NCBI GenBank assembly: GCA_004352715.1 | Contig: SCFE01000074.1 | Coordinates: 1,301,852 to 1,365,851, forward strand | Origin: Hofstenia miamia | Taxonomy: Eukaryota; Xenacoelomorpha; Acoela | DNA: 64,000 nucleotides | Direction: 5' to 3' | Part shown: positions 11,181 through 21,914 of the stretch, in pieces | How positions within the stretch are numbered: position 1 is the stretch's first letter | Layout: every line of letters starts with the position of its first letter | Made by a program: the position numbers and the translations under genes | The notes under the pieces: model-generated | Database searches by the model: none | What the model was told of the DNA's origin: nothing | Seen by the model: the letters and a program-made list of their open reading frames with translations, nothing else

Positions 11181-12365
11181 GTTTGAATAACGCAAAATTT
11201 AAAATATGTCCATAATGGATGGCTCAAAATGTCCTACCATAAATGACAAATCTGCTTGCAGTGAGAGATTTATGCGACTTTAAGGATACATCGAATGTTT
11301 CTCACAGGTTTTTACACACTACATTATGACATACAGTAGTAGTGCTTTTAAAGTAGTATATTGCAGAATTTGGTCCAAAGATTTTTAGAGCATTTTGCGG
11401 GATATCAATTTTTCGAATTTTTTCTATTATTGTTTTGATATTTTAGTTGCCTAATAATTTCAAACAGTGTTTGACAAAGGTATACTATTAGTTTTTGTTC
11501 ACATTGTTTACCTGTTGAATATTGTCAATGGGGCTAAAATGGGCCCTTTTGTATTTCAGTAGATATAAAGTTACTTATATTTTTGGGTTAAGCAAAACGA
11601 AGGCATTGCATCATCTATATAATTTCCGAAATGTTCATACACATGACAAAAGAACATTAACACTTGGTAAGGTAACATTCAAACAACATTTCTTAAATAC
11701 TGTGCCAAAAAAATATATTCTTTTTCTCTTCTATCATACAGTATCATTTTATATAGGCATTCTACATTGTTGACAACACATAGAAATGAACTCAAGTAAT
11801 TACTTTATAAATTTGATATTAAATAATTACTGTTAGAAATATCATTGCGACCTTAAAGCAATGAGCACACTGCTTCTAGTGCAGTTTTTCAATCATTAAT
11901 AAAAAACTTTGCGACATTATTCGAGTGTGATTTCGTGGGATAATGAATATTTATTTAATTTATGTAAAACAGCACAATAAGAAACTCAACACATGGACCA
12001 TGCACTGCATTAAATTTCAAAAAACCATTCACAAACATAAGCTCTTTTACTTTAACGCCATAGTTCAATTTTTCGTTACTATTTATGCCAATCATCATTT
12101 GGTATAAAGAACACAATTTTATATGCAAAAGCTTTTATTTTGTAGGTCTAAGTAATGTAAATCGCGCATACGCGAAAAATCTAAATAAATTTCAATGAAA
12201 ATTTTTTTTTATTTTAGTTAAAATTGCGACAAATATATATATATATATATATATATACGCAGTCAAAATGTTTGCTCTCCGTCGCTGTATTAATATATTT
12301 GCAGAATTGTTTTTTTAAATTTCATTATTCAAAAATATGTTATTAATTTTATTCTATTTTTACAG
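11181..12365. other. Non-coding stretch with a (TA)n tract, unit 1
   Basis: No recognised gene. An 83-codon plus-strand ORF (11,522-11,773) is identical in both units but has no recognisable domain and no splice or promoter context. A (TA)n tract lies at about 12,233-12,257 and is longer in unit 2, as expected for alleles. Confidence 0.4.
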
Positions 12366-12599
12366 AATTGAATGCAAATTTCTATTCGTTGTTTGGGCGG
12401 AAAAAGTTTTAGAGTTACCGCATCTCCAACTGATCGCGTTAAGCGTTTAAAGGAGAAAGTTCAGATTAAGGGAGGAATTGAGATTGATTATCAAAGGCTT
12501 GTCTTCGCTGGCGTCGATTTGAAGAAGATCAAAGCCTTATTGATTGCAAAATTGTTCACGATGCAGAAGTGTACTTACTCCTAAAATTAGTCGGTAGAG
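12366..12599 (+). pseudogene. Ubiquitin/NEDD8-like exon with a frameshift (unit 1)
   Basis: Ubiquitin-like proteins are conjugated to targets through a C-terminal Gly-Gly. A splice acceptor (CTATTTTTACAG) precedes a start codon at 12,372 and the frame opens MQISIRCLGGKSF, then TDRVKRLKEKV and YQRLVFAGVDL, matching the first two thirds of the fold. At about 12,528-12,533 (AAGAAGATCAAAG) the frame slips: one frame stops at 12,582, while the alternative frame restores the expected last beta strand (EVYLLLKLVGRG) up to a GT donor at 12,600. The ending is R-G rather than R-G-G before the donor. The sequence resembles NEDD8 more than ubiquitin in the TDRVKRLKEKV helix. A frameshift sequencing error or a genuine pseudogene are both possible. 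Confidence 0.65.
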
Positions 12600-12649
12600 G
12601 TAATTCTGATTATAAATTAAAAATCATCTACAATGATGAACTATATATA

Positions 12650-12983
12650 CCGTAAAACCTGTAATTGAAGGCCATGGCCTTTTATTTTTCAACCTCCTTG
12701 CTAGGATGGCGTTCTATTACCGGTGGCCTTCAATTAGAGGGTGGCCTTCTATTTTTCAACCATCAATTTTTGGTATTTTAGGGTCTATAAAAATTTTAAT
12801 TTCATAACTACAACAAATCTTTCAAATAAGTTGTGTGCGCGTATCTCCATCTTTGAAAGAGAAAAGTGGATAGCTGTCTCAGACACAAACCTGAGCTGTC
12901 TATTTTCAACCTTCTCACTAGGGTGGCTTTCAATTACAGATGGCCTTCCATTATAGGTGGCCTTCAATTACAGGTTTTACGGG
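12650..12983. mobile_element. 334-bp MITE with 24-bp perfect terminal inverted repeats (unit 1)
   Basis: The left end CCGTAAAACCTGTAATTGAA (continuing GGCC) is the exact reverse complement of the right end GGCCTTCAATTACAGGTTTT (continuing ACGG). TA dinucleotides flank both ends, fitting a Tc1/mariner-type target duplication. GGTGGCCTTC and TTTTTCAACC words recur inside, so the interior is built from the same short modules. ORFs read through it on both strands are by-products. Unit 2 copy: 26,272-26,605. Confidence 0.85.
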
Positions 12984-13204
12984 TAGTAGAACTACCCAAT
13001 CTTGTGTAATTTTTGACCAATAATCTGAAATATATAATTTCCTAGATATATAAATCAAACAATTTCATTATGTCTGTTTAAAACAGTGCCACACCATGTT
13101 GACCAGCAGAGTTGGGTATACCACATAGTGATGTGTGGGTACTACCCACGGGTACCCAATTTTACACAATCATGCTCACGGGTACGGGCGGGTGCCCAGG
13201 GTTA
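12984..13204. other. Spacer rich in GGGTACCC words
   Basis: Contains GGGTACTACCC, GGGTACCCAATT and CACGGGTACGGGCGGGTGCCC, a set of short direct and inverted words. A similar CGGGTACCCAATTATT occurs at 16,867, on the far side of the LINE and mariner relics. It may be remains of a mobile element end. No gene. Confidence 0.35.
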
Positions 13205-14628
13205 TTATTACCAGGTTCGACTCATTTACCTTATTTTATAATTAAAAATTTTTTTCATGTATTTGGTGACTATTTATCATTTGCATTTATTCAATGTATA
13301 GTTGAAAACGAATTTTCGGAGATAATGAAAAAGTTAGATATAACACCTTTGTATAAAATGGAGATCTCCTTATTGCTAAAAATTATAGGTGAATTTCAAT
13401 AACGCATCCTTTTAGTAAGCTATTTGAAAGGTTACTGCACATTCAAATCAATCAATATCTTACATCTGAGAATATTTTATCATCCAAACAATATGGTTTT
13501 CGCGCTAAACCTAGTACAAGTGATGCAATTATTTCAATTACTGAAAAAATATCCGCTAATAAATCTTAAAATAAATCCAGTTGCATAGCCTTCCTAGACT
13601 TAAGCAAAGCTTTTAATTCAATGAATTTTGAAATTTTATCGATTAAACTTAAAAATTATGGATTTCAACAAAATTCAATTAATTTAATAATGAGTTTTTT
13701 AAAAAATTGAAAACAGCGTGTATTAATGACTAACATGAAATATGATTACATTAGAACCGATCGAGGAGTACCTCAAGGCACTGTACTAGGGCCCGTTCTA
13801 TTTGCAATATATGTAAATGACATTATTAAACATGTAAACCATAGTGAAATTTATCAATTTGCTGATGACAAGTGTCTCATAAATACAGATAATGATGCAT
13901 TTAAGGCCACAAAAAATTTGATTGAAAATCTTTCTAGGTATTTCACATCCAATCAATTAGAAATTAATATTGAAAAAACTCAATTCATTATATTCCCCCC
14001 CCAATGCTGTAAAAGAAATAANNNNNNNNNNNNNNNNNNNNNAACAATTGGAATTAATTAATACACCATTTTTTAAAAGTCATTCGTTATTATAGCTATG
14101 GTGTCATGATGCACACCATTTTGTAGACTAAGAAAACTCATATAAACCTTCCCAACTTTCCTTATTTTCCTTCTCACGATAAGCGTTTAAGATTTCATTT
14201 ACTTTCTTAAATTATTAAAAGTCATTTGACTGTCTACATTTAAAGTGATTTTAAGGCTTAAGTAGTCTAACAAAGTTTTCAATGTGTGCACTGGAATACT
14301 ATCAAGTGGTCCAGATGTACAAAATTTCAAGCAATTCAAGCAGAAATGGTCTACAATAGACATTGACCATTTTCAACCCATTAGTAGTTTCNNNNNNNNN
14401 NNNNACTTAAAAGTAAATCCTCGATCACATAAGTTTATTTATAGCAGTATTTCCTATCCTAGTTTTCACCGAGCAGCCTTTAATATTTGGAATGATTTAG
14501 ATAATGAGACTAGAGTAGAAAAAAATTACAAAAATTTTAGAAAAAAATTAAAATGTGCATTTTTACATCGACAAAATACAATCGGAGACACAAACATGCT
14601 AAACACATTTACTGATATTTTACAATGA
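13205..14628 (+). pseudogene. CR1-like LINE reverse transcriptase relic, 5' truncated (unit 1)
   Basis: Non-LTR reverse transcriptases copy element RNA at a nicked target. From the left, the region encodes an N-terminal RT segment (VFGDYLSFAF...ITPLYK), FERLL, ILSSKQYGFRAKPSTSDAII, the A motif AFLDLSKAFN, RGVPQGTVLGPVLFAIYVND and the C motif FADDK, then a tail ending IWNDLDNETRVEKNYKNF. In-frame stops occur near 13,567 and 13,709, and N gaps lie at 14,022-14,042 and 14,392-14,404. The endonuclease is absent. The tail matches the LINE at 54,712-56,122, so both belong to one family. Confidence 0.8.
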
Positions 14629-15770
14629 GCTTACCAAATACATAGGCACACACACACACACAAATTTATTATTATTATTATATATTTCATATTCAGTTTG
14701 TAGATTAATTGAAACTTTTTAGCAAATAGTATCGCTTTGACTTTTATTGGGTACACTTTTCATTCCAGAATTTTGTAACCCGGCCTGTAACCCGCGTTCC
14801 ACAATTTGACCCGACTCTCAACCCGCAAAAAGCTACTGCAAGTGCTGTCATAATTAATCCCACGGGGTTCTGCGTGTAAATCTTTGTAAATACTTGCTTA
14901 CCAGCAATGAAATTCGCATCAACTAAATATAAACTAAATCTACAAAAGTTATTTTAAAAATATATATTGATTAATTTATTTGTGAATTTTATAGTGGGAA
15001 ACTCTTTTGTTAATTGTTGTTCAATGTTGAAACATGTTAAATAAATGATTCTTTTCTTTATAAATTGCTATATAAACTAAAAAATTTTGAATTTTTATAT
15101 TGAATCTGATGAAATAGAGTACAGAAGCACTAAACATTGCGTCACTATTCTAAGTAGAACTGATTAACCAAAAACTTAATTATTCCTTTCCCAGCTTCCA
15201 AAACTGGATGTGGCACTAGAGAACGAACACACATTTGACCTTTGCAGGTAATTAAATATTCACTAGGCTAAGGGCACATATAGTGGAACCGAAAACTATT
15301 TTTAACCGAAAAAACACATTTCTGCGAATTCGACGCCGAAAACTGCAAAGTTTTTAACAATGTGCTTGATATTTTGAAAGAGACAAATGTGTGAGAATAT
15401 TGTACTGAATAGTACATTGGTGCAGGTGTTCTTCTTAGTTATCCTGACAATCTTCTATAGGAAGATGGCAAATTTAAATAACATCTTGTTGTCGATTATT
15501 TTTGATGAGCTACTTTAAGAAATGTATCTTTTGGGAATGGTGCAAAATGAGAGAATTGCAAAAGGCTACTTTTTTAGCTGTTGCAAAAGTGATGATGGAA
15601 AGGCCACGTGGAAGTATCAATGTCGTTTGTAACATAGGGCGGTGATTAACAAGATAGCTAGAAAATGGAGTTGTTACTGCAATTTCAAATGTTGATCAGG
15701 AACCTGTTCCTAGCGTTACTTGTTAGTCCAGTGATAACTTTGATTTATTAGAAATCAAGTACGTAGTTCG
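14629..15770. other. LINE 3' tail and non-coding sequence (unit 1)
   Basis: A (CA)n then (ATT)n microsatellite lies at 14,645-14,685; unit 2 has one more ATT, an allele-like change. ATCGCTTTGACTTTTATT at about 14,730 resembles the 3' end of the other LINE (TTTGCTTTGACTCTTATA at 56,292), so the LINE probably ends here. The rest shows no gene. Confidence 0.5.
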
Positions 15771-16662
15771 TTCAATAATGTCCCGCTCTAACTAAGAAAA
15801 AAATATAATAATTCAGAAAAACCAATTGCTTTTAAATGTGACAATATGTTTGTTTAAATGGATAGATTGAATTAATGTGATTGATTGAGTTATAAGTTTA
15901 ATACGTACCCAATACATTTTGTCACGTATGGGTGTGGTGGAATACAGAAGTGAGATAAAACTTTATTCGCTTTTACAGAAGTCGTCTGATGAAATACTTA
16001 GTGAAATGACAAATTCATATGGCAATAAATGTTCTTCTAGATCCACAATATATCGTCGGATATCATTATTCGAACATGGTCATGAAAGTCTGCTTGAGGA
16101 TTATTCCAATGTTTGAAAACTGAAATTTCAGAATTAAAAATTCAAGAATGTGAGGCGATTATTCGAACTGAGGACGGATTTAGTTAAGTGAAGTTACTTA
16201 ATCTGTCTCTTATACACATGGTATAGTTGGCACAACATCATTGAGAAATTTTTCTCACAATTTGAACCAAAGTTTCTTTCTCCTGACATAAAGCAAATGT
16301 GCCTCAACTTCACATTGTCAAACTTGTAATTGTTGAATCAGAAGAAGGTCAAGACACCTATTGTATCATTATATTAACCTGAAACCAAACGTGAATAATC
16401 TGAATGGATGCATAAAGAAGAGAAACCTCTTCTGAGAGTGATATGTTGCACCTCGCATCGAAGAGTTTTTTGCACAGCATCCTGAACAATTTTTCGTTGA
16501 TGCATTTCAATGGTTGATTATTCAATGATTACTGTCAATGGTTTTTACATTGAACAATAATTAATAGTGATTATTTGAAATAGTATTTGATGTAATCTAA
16601 TAAAACCTGTTTTAGTTTATTGTGTTGCGTTTCTTTCTTAGTTAGTCTTAGGAATTATTGAC
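15771..16662 (+). pseudogene. Internally deleted mariner element (unit 1)
   Basis: Imperfect inverted ends: TTCAATAATGTCCCGCTCTA at 15,771 pairs with the reverse complement of 16,637-16,662. The N-terminal paired helix-turn-helix of a mariner/SETMAR-type transposase is readable at 15,919-16,113 (YGNKCSSRSTIYRRISLFEHG). The PETKRE-stop-SEWMHK segment that follows the first catalytic Asp is readable near 16,380-16,425, and a short C-terminal piece (HPEQFFVDAFQW) near 16,480-16,510. The catalytic core between them is missing and stops interrupt the rest. The element cannot encode an active enzyme. Confidence 0.75.
16203..16219. other. Nextera mosaic-end adapter sequence embedded in the assembly
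   Basis: CTGTCTCTTATACACAT is 17 of the 19 bases of the reverse-complemented Tn5 mosaic end used in Illumina Nextera and mate-pair libraries. At the same place in unit 2 (about 29,871-29,884) the sequence is TACTTAAAGTGGT instead, and the flanks match exactly. The adapter therefore replaced genomic sequence in unit 1. This is an assembly artefact, not biology. Confidence 0.9.
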
Positions 16663-17140
16663 CGAATCAAATACCTTGTCACAGAATATTTATAATGGCA
16701 TAGTCTAAAAATGTGCCGTAGAAAACCAGAAACAAATCTCAAAATAGAGACTTATAGACGTCAGTAGGCCGCAAACTAATTAGATTTTCTAGATGTACAA
16801 ATTTTGAAATTTATTAAAATCCTGAATTCTGCACTAGATGTAATGTCTATATATAATGATGTGTGTCGGGTACCCAATTATTCATAAAGAATAATATTCT
16901 ATTTCAAAATTTCCTACATTTACACTAGTGGATGCATAGATTTCCATTTGCTGAAATGCTACCAACCCCTAAATACCTATTGTATTGGAGAACAAATTGT
17001 TAAAGCTTGGTTGATTTGCATGTCCCACCATGGAGTATATAATCTTTTGTTCAAATTTAGACAAATTGTTTTAATTGAAAAAATTTTGGCAATAAATAAA
17101 CCAGAAAATTAATTTCGTCAGTATAAGTGTTTAAAAAATG
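16663..17140. other. Non-coding or decayed stretch in unit 1
   Basis: Contains GTCGGGTACCCAATTATTCA at 16,865 and a partly open plus-strand frame (about 16,950-17,110) that ends in a stop just before the ORF fragment that follows. In unit 2 a 7-base indel makes this stretch an 86-codon ORF (30,521-30,781). No recognised gene. Confidence 0.35.
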
Positions 17141-17385
17141 CGTTAAGAGGGGATTATTCTGAACGGGCATTTCAATCCCAATCACTGGCAATGGTTGATG
17201 CAGTCACTTTCAAGTATATATGAAACTAACAGTGACATAAACATGAATTTAAGACAAGTGGATGCAACCGCAAGAAGGAATACATTTAAACAAGGCAAAA
17301 AATGGATTCAACAAAAAATAGAATTTCCAGCAGCACTAAATGCAGTTCAAGCAGTAAATTTGAATTTTCATGCAGTTCCAGATTT
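17141..17385 (+). other. Unrecognised coding-like fragment at the right end of unit 1
   Basis: The frame from 17,158 encodes HFNPNHWQWLMQSLSS and then a coding-looking, charge-balanced stretch (NMNLRQVDATARRNTFKQGK, later FPAALNAVQAVNLNFHAVPD). It runs straight into the (TA)n tract. A second frame just upstream (NALRGDYSERAFQSQSLAMV) suggests one ORF broken by a frameshift near 17,200. No family is recognised. It may be an exon end or a transposon piece. Unit 2 copy: about 30,810-31,054. Confidence 0.35.
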
Positions 17386-17386
17386 T

Positions 17387-17428
<42 letters not shown>

Positions 17429-17493
17429 AATGAGATGCGATATTTCTTGTTTGTATGCAATTCTTCTCCATAAAATGTATATTAACTTAATTA

Positions 17494-17524
<31 letters not shown>
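17386..17524. repeat. (TA)n microsatellites at the junction of the two units
   Basis: Two tracts (about 17,391-17,422 and 17,499-17,524) flank the start of unit 2. The left flank continues unit 1's last ORF fragment and the right flank is the reductase 5' flank, so this is the novel junction made by the duplication. Confidence 0.9.
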
Positions 17525-17583
17525 TCTATGCTATAATCGCTGTAACTTTCCATTGCCATTTTTGGTAACAGTCTTCTTTTTAG

Positions 17584-20099
17584 CTGAAACCACTACAGGA
17601 AATTTATCAATTATTGGAATGAAAATATCGTGGGCAGGTATAAAAGTTAAAATTCAAGAATCGGATATTGTTGCTCTTCATCAAACTTCTGGTAGCACTG
17701 GACCGGGGAAATTTGTAATTTTTACAGAAGAAACTAACATCAAGGATGTCATCCCACTCATTATAGCAGAAAGAAATCGCTTAGCGTTCGTTTATTCATC
17801 GCTAACACAGCATGTCGTTAGAAACTACCTCATTGTTAATATAGCAGCGGGAGCACCAGTTGCAATTTTTACTAGGAATTTCAATTATATATTTGAGGAC
17901 ATAAGACTAGTTAATCCAACCCAGTTGTCATTTACACCACGCATATTAACCACACTATACAACCGATATAAAAATGAGTCATTCATAAAAGACAAACACA
18001 TAGATATTAAGACTATTAAAGCCATTGAAAAATCACTTGGAAATAGACTAAAAATATTGGTTTTAGGAGGTGCTCCTATTGGAGCAGAACTCTTAAACTT
18101 TTTGCAAACTTTTTTTCCAAAGGTATTTATTGGGACAGGCTATGGACTTACTGAGATTGGATCAGTTACTAAGGATGAAAGACTAATTGACAGTGTGAAG
18201 ATTAAGTTAATCGATATTCCAGAATTAGGATATCTTCAAACAGATAAACCCTTCCCAAGAGGAGAACTTTGTGTTAAAGGTGGATTACCTTTTTTGGGAT
18301 ATTACAAAAATCCAAAGTTAAGTGAAGAGGTTGTAGATTCGGAAGGATATTATCATACAGGTGATATTGTTGAACTTCGATATGAGAAGCAAGTGAAGAT
18401 TATTGATAGAATAAAGAACGTTTTGAAACTAAGTCAAGGAAAGATGGTATGTCCAGAAGAAATAGAAAATATTCTTATTAGGAGCGATTATGTGAGTTGT
18501 ACATATGTCTATGGAAATGGCCTTCGCTCGTTTCTGGTTGCAGTTGTTGTTCCACAAGCCGATTATCTCAACAAATGTGCAGCGTCAAAAAGTTCAAAAG
18601 AAATCAAATTTCTTATTGTCAATGATTTTCTAAAAGTTGGGAAAGAAAATGGTTTACTCTTTCATGAAATACCTAAAGCCATTATTCTAGAGACCGAACC
18701 ATTTACCTTAGAAAATGGGTTGCTTACACACACCCATAAACTAGCTCGACATGCTATAGAAAATAGGTACAAACAACAGTTAGAAGATCTATATGCAAAC
18801 GTAGATGATAATCAGTTATTGAAGCATCATTTAAACTTTGTTTCTTCAAAGTCCTTGGATGTGTCAAAAGGCTACGTCTTAGATTCATTAGATGCGATTG
18901 AGTTGCAGAATCTCTTGAAGTTTGAGATGAATATTGATATTCCCCTTGAAAACCTACTTCGTGGCGATGATGTTCTCTCTATGATAAAGGAAAGAAAGTT
19001 CACTCAAAATTTGGATTTAAAAATTGAAAGTCAACTATCTACATATTTTCTCGAAAATATCGAGAAATCAACAGTTATCTATAATGATACCAAAAATGTT
19101 CTTATTACTGGAGCAACTGGATTTTTAGGTTGTTATATTTGTAGAGAACTTCTTTCAAAATATGAAACAATTAGTGTATATTGTTTAGTGAAAAGTAAAG
19201 ATGATTTCAATGCCAAAATACGAGTGTTAGATACGTTAAAATTTTATGGAATTTATGAGAGCAGCTTTGACGATCGCTTGTTTGGTGTATCAGGAGATAT
19301 AACTTTGGATAACATGGGCGTCTCATCAAGCTATACTGAGCTTTGTGAAAACATTGATTCTATATACCATTCGGCTGCTGCAGTAAATTTTGCAATGAAT
19401 TATTCTGACTTACGGGCAGTTAATGTAAATGCGACAAAAGCACTTCTTGATTTTGCCGTTACAAGCAAAAGAAAATCTTTTAATTATATTTCTACTACAT
19501 CAGTTGAACAATTAGATGGAATAACAGACTTAACTCCATTCTATAACACCGGCTATGCAACTTCTAAATACATTGCAGAATTTGCTGTAAGCAAAGCATC
19601 TGAATATGGATTAAGAACTTCAATCATCAGAGCGGGTATGATTTTTTGTGATTCGCAATTCGGTGGGTGCAATTTAAAAGATTGGTTGACTTCGTTTATT
19701 AATGCATGCTTTTCAATTAAAGCTTTCCCTGAAGATGCTATCAATAAGTGTGTTAATGTTACTCATGTTGATGATCTTGCAGAATTAATTGTTCGGAAAA
19801 CAATACATACGCCATCAAATGGGTTACTTAAGGTGAATGATGTTCAAAGGGTACTTCGCTATAGAGATTTATTTCAAATTTTTAAAATCAAGAGTGAATC
19901 GTTTAAGTCAACTTCATTAGATACATGGAAAAGCATGCTGCAGCAAGAAAACAATAACAACATGCTTCGTAGAGCAGCATATCTTTTTAATCAAAGGATC
20001 AAAGCGATACCTTTCGATGAATATCCATCAGACATTGTTGTCCCGACAGAGACACTTGAAGAATGCTTGACATTTATTATTGTTAAAAATCAATATTAA
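17584..20099 (+). CDS. Carboxylic-acid-reductase-like enzyme (A-T-R), C-terminal exon, unit 2
   Basis: The translated exon is identical to that at 3,973-6,488: adenylation motif TSGSTG at 17,685, carrier serine at 18,885-18,887, GATGFLG at 19,110, catalytic Tyr/Lys at 19,554 and 19,566, and the same 838 codons. The acceptor TCTTCTTTTTAG is preserved. Upstream of this copy lies the end of unit 1, not the sequence that precedes copy 1. If the duplication is real, this copy cannot share copy 1's upstream exons and would be 5' truncated or a fusion. If it is an artefact, there is one gene. No nucleotide difference from copy 1 was noticed in the exon, although flanks differ. Confidence 0.75.
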
Positions 20100-21460
20100 A
20101 AAATATGTGATTAAATTGAATAATACGTTGGCAGCAGCAGAGTCAAATTAACAGGTTCTGCGGTTTTAAAGAAGCTAAGTAATTAACAAAATTAGACGAC
20201 TTTTTAAATTTTGTACTTAACTGTTAGGGGCGGATGCAATGAGCGGCGAGGGGAGCCACATTATGCACAAATATGCAAAATACATTAAAATGGTGCAATA
20301 ACAAATTAGAAAATTTAGTACCCAATTATGCATTTAATATTTTATTTTTTTTGGTCCTCTTGTCAATAGTGTTTTCCGAATTGTTTTTTTATTTTAATAT
20401 GTATTTATAGGACCGTTATATTATTTGAATAATGTGACTGCTAAAATGCATATTTTTAGTTTAGTTGAATTATTATATTTTGCTAATATGTTGCTATAAT
20501 AAATGGATCAAATGAATCAAACGATTCAATGATTCTAAAACAGCATATTTATAAAGTAACTTGTGAATTTTGCACAATGACTACAAATATACGTATGGTT
20601 GCAGGTCAACATAATTTGATTAAAAGAAAAAGCATTAATGAAATTTAATATTATTTGATGATAAAATACAAATTTCAACAAAATGCCAAAAAGCAGCTCA
20701 GAATCAAAACCCACTTCGAATTTTTGCTTGAGATGTGCGTTAGAACTAAGTCGAAATTCACAAGCCAATTTGAGCCAGGAATAGACTCACGAAACCCAGC
20801 CCAACCGTAATCATCTGTATAATATTTAACCCAAAGTAACACAATTCTTTCAAATTTCAATATTTACACTAGAGATGTTACCGGATTGAAAATTAGCTGA
20901 TATCGTATATCAGATAAAATCCGGAAAAATGTTTTCGAAAGACAGCCCCGATCAAAAGTATTGCAACAGTTCCACTTTATTTACATGTTAGAAAATTGCG
21001 TTGGCTAGGCGTTTATAGTTTTGGGGTTTGTATTTCTAATAACGTTTTATTTGTGCAGTCACGGATTAGTGGAATTTCTCCCAAAAAGATAATTTTTACC
21101 TAGCAATTTAATTTTCCGGTACTGTCGAATTCTGGAAATACTATTCTAGCGACAGCTCTTATTTCTGACAATTTACCAAAAATAAGATTAAACTCTCTAT
21201 ATTAATTTAACTCTTATTAACACAACGTATTTTACTTAATCCACTAAAACTTTTAAGCAGAAACGTTCATTCTGTAACAAGTTAAAGAACTTTATCAAAT
21301 TAGAATTCAACCAGGATGAAAACAACAATTATATCTGATTTGAACAATTTACCACAATTATTCAAAGAGCTTAAACAAACAATAAAATAAAGTGTTAAAG
21401 TAATTGCAATAAACTATTTAACATAACTTAAGTGTGAAAAACAACACTTATAAAAACGAC
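20100..21460. other. 3' flank of the reductase exon, unit 2
   Basis: Matches 6,489-7,849 with a G-to-C change near 20,803. The CCGGATT palindrome is repeated at about 20,879-20,926. No gene. Confidence 0.45.
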
Positions 21461-21855
21461 TTTATTTTAACTTACTAGTTAATAATAACCAAAATGAGCA
21501 ATAACAAACCAATATACTACAAACTTAGTAGGCTAAAGAATTTAGAAATTCGGAACTAACTTACTTAGCAATCTGACAGCAAAACTTTAGAGACCAAATT
21601 GCCAACAACTTTGACTACCACTTTAACCAGTATAAAGCAACCAATTCAACAGCAAAACTGACAGGTCTCGTGCTGACCTCTTCTTCTCTTCTAAATGCAA
21701 GACTGGCAGCGTCTTGTGCTGACTCTTGTCTTCTCCAAATGCAAGACTGGAAGCGTTTTGTCCTTACTCTGCGGGGTCTGACGACTCGTGTTGGTGTCCT
21801 CCTATTTATATGGTACGTCCCGCCTCCTCGTGGTGATTGGCTGAGCTTGACGTCA
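21461..21855 (-). promoter_or_regulatory. Minus-strand promoter-like block, probably part of a solo LTR (unit 2)
   Basis: Copy of 7,850-8,244 with all elements kept: TGACGTCA, CCAAT, GC box, TATA (21,803-21,811) and AATAAA (21,461-21,466). Single-base differences lie outside the core elements, for example at 21,896. Confidence 0.45.
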
Positions 21856-21914
21856 TCTTTTGTCACTGCCCTTTTTCTTAGGCCACCGATCACGATTTGA
21901 GGGAGGTCTTCCAC

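Larger units (their letters stand above)
3810..17385. repeat. Tandem unit 1 of a ~13.6-kb direct duplication
   Basis: This segment is nearly identical to 17,421-31,054. The offset is 13,611 at the left and about 13,669 at the right, the change coming from a gap filled differently and from small indels. By eye the units differ by a few tens of scattered SNPs, microsatellite length changes and homopolymer indels. Both contain a 13-N gap at the same place (14,392-14,404 and 28,057-28,069). The differences look allelic, so an unmerged haplotype pair is the leading explanation; a recent genuine duplication is the alternative. Confidence 0.9.

Noticed and set aside
12741-12967. ORFs on both strands within 12,741-12,967
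   Set aside because: They are read through the palindromic MITE and are not independent genes.
14284-14391. ORF start MCTGILSSGPDV as a separate gene
   Set aside because: It is joined to the LINE tail only through a 13-N gap and has no recognisable similarity of its own.
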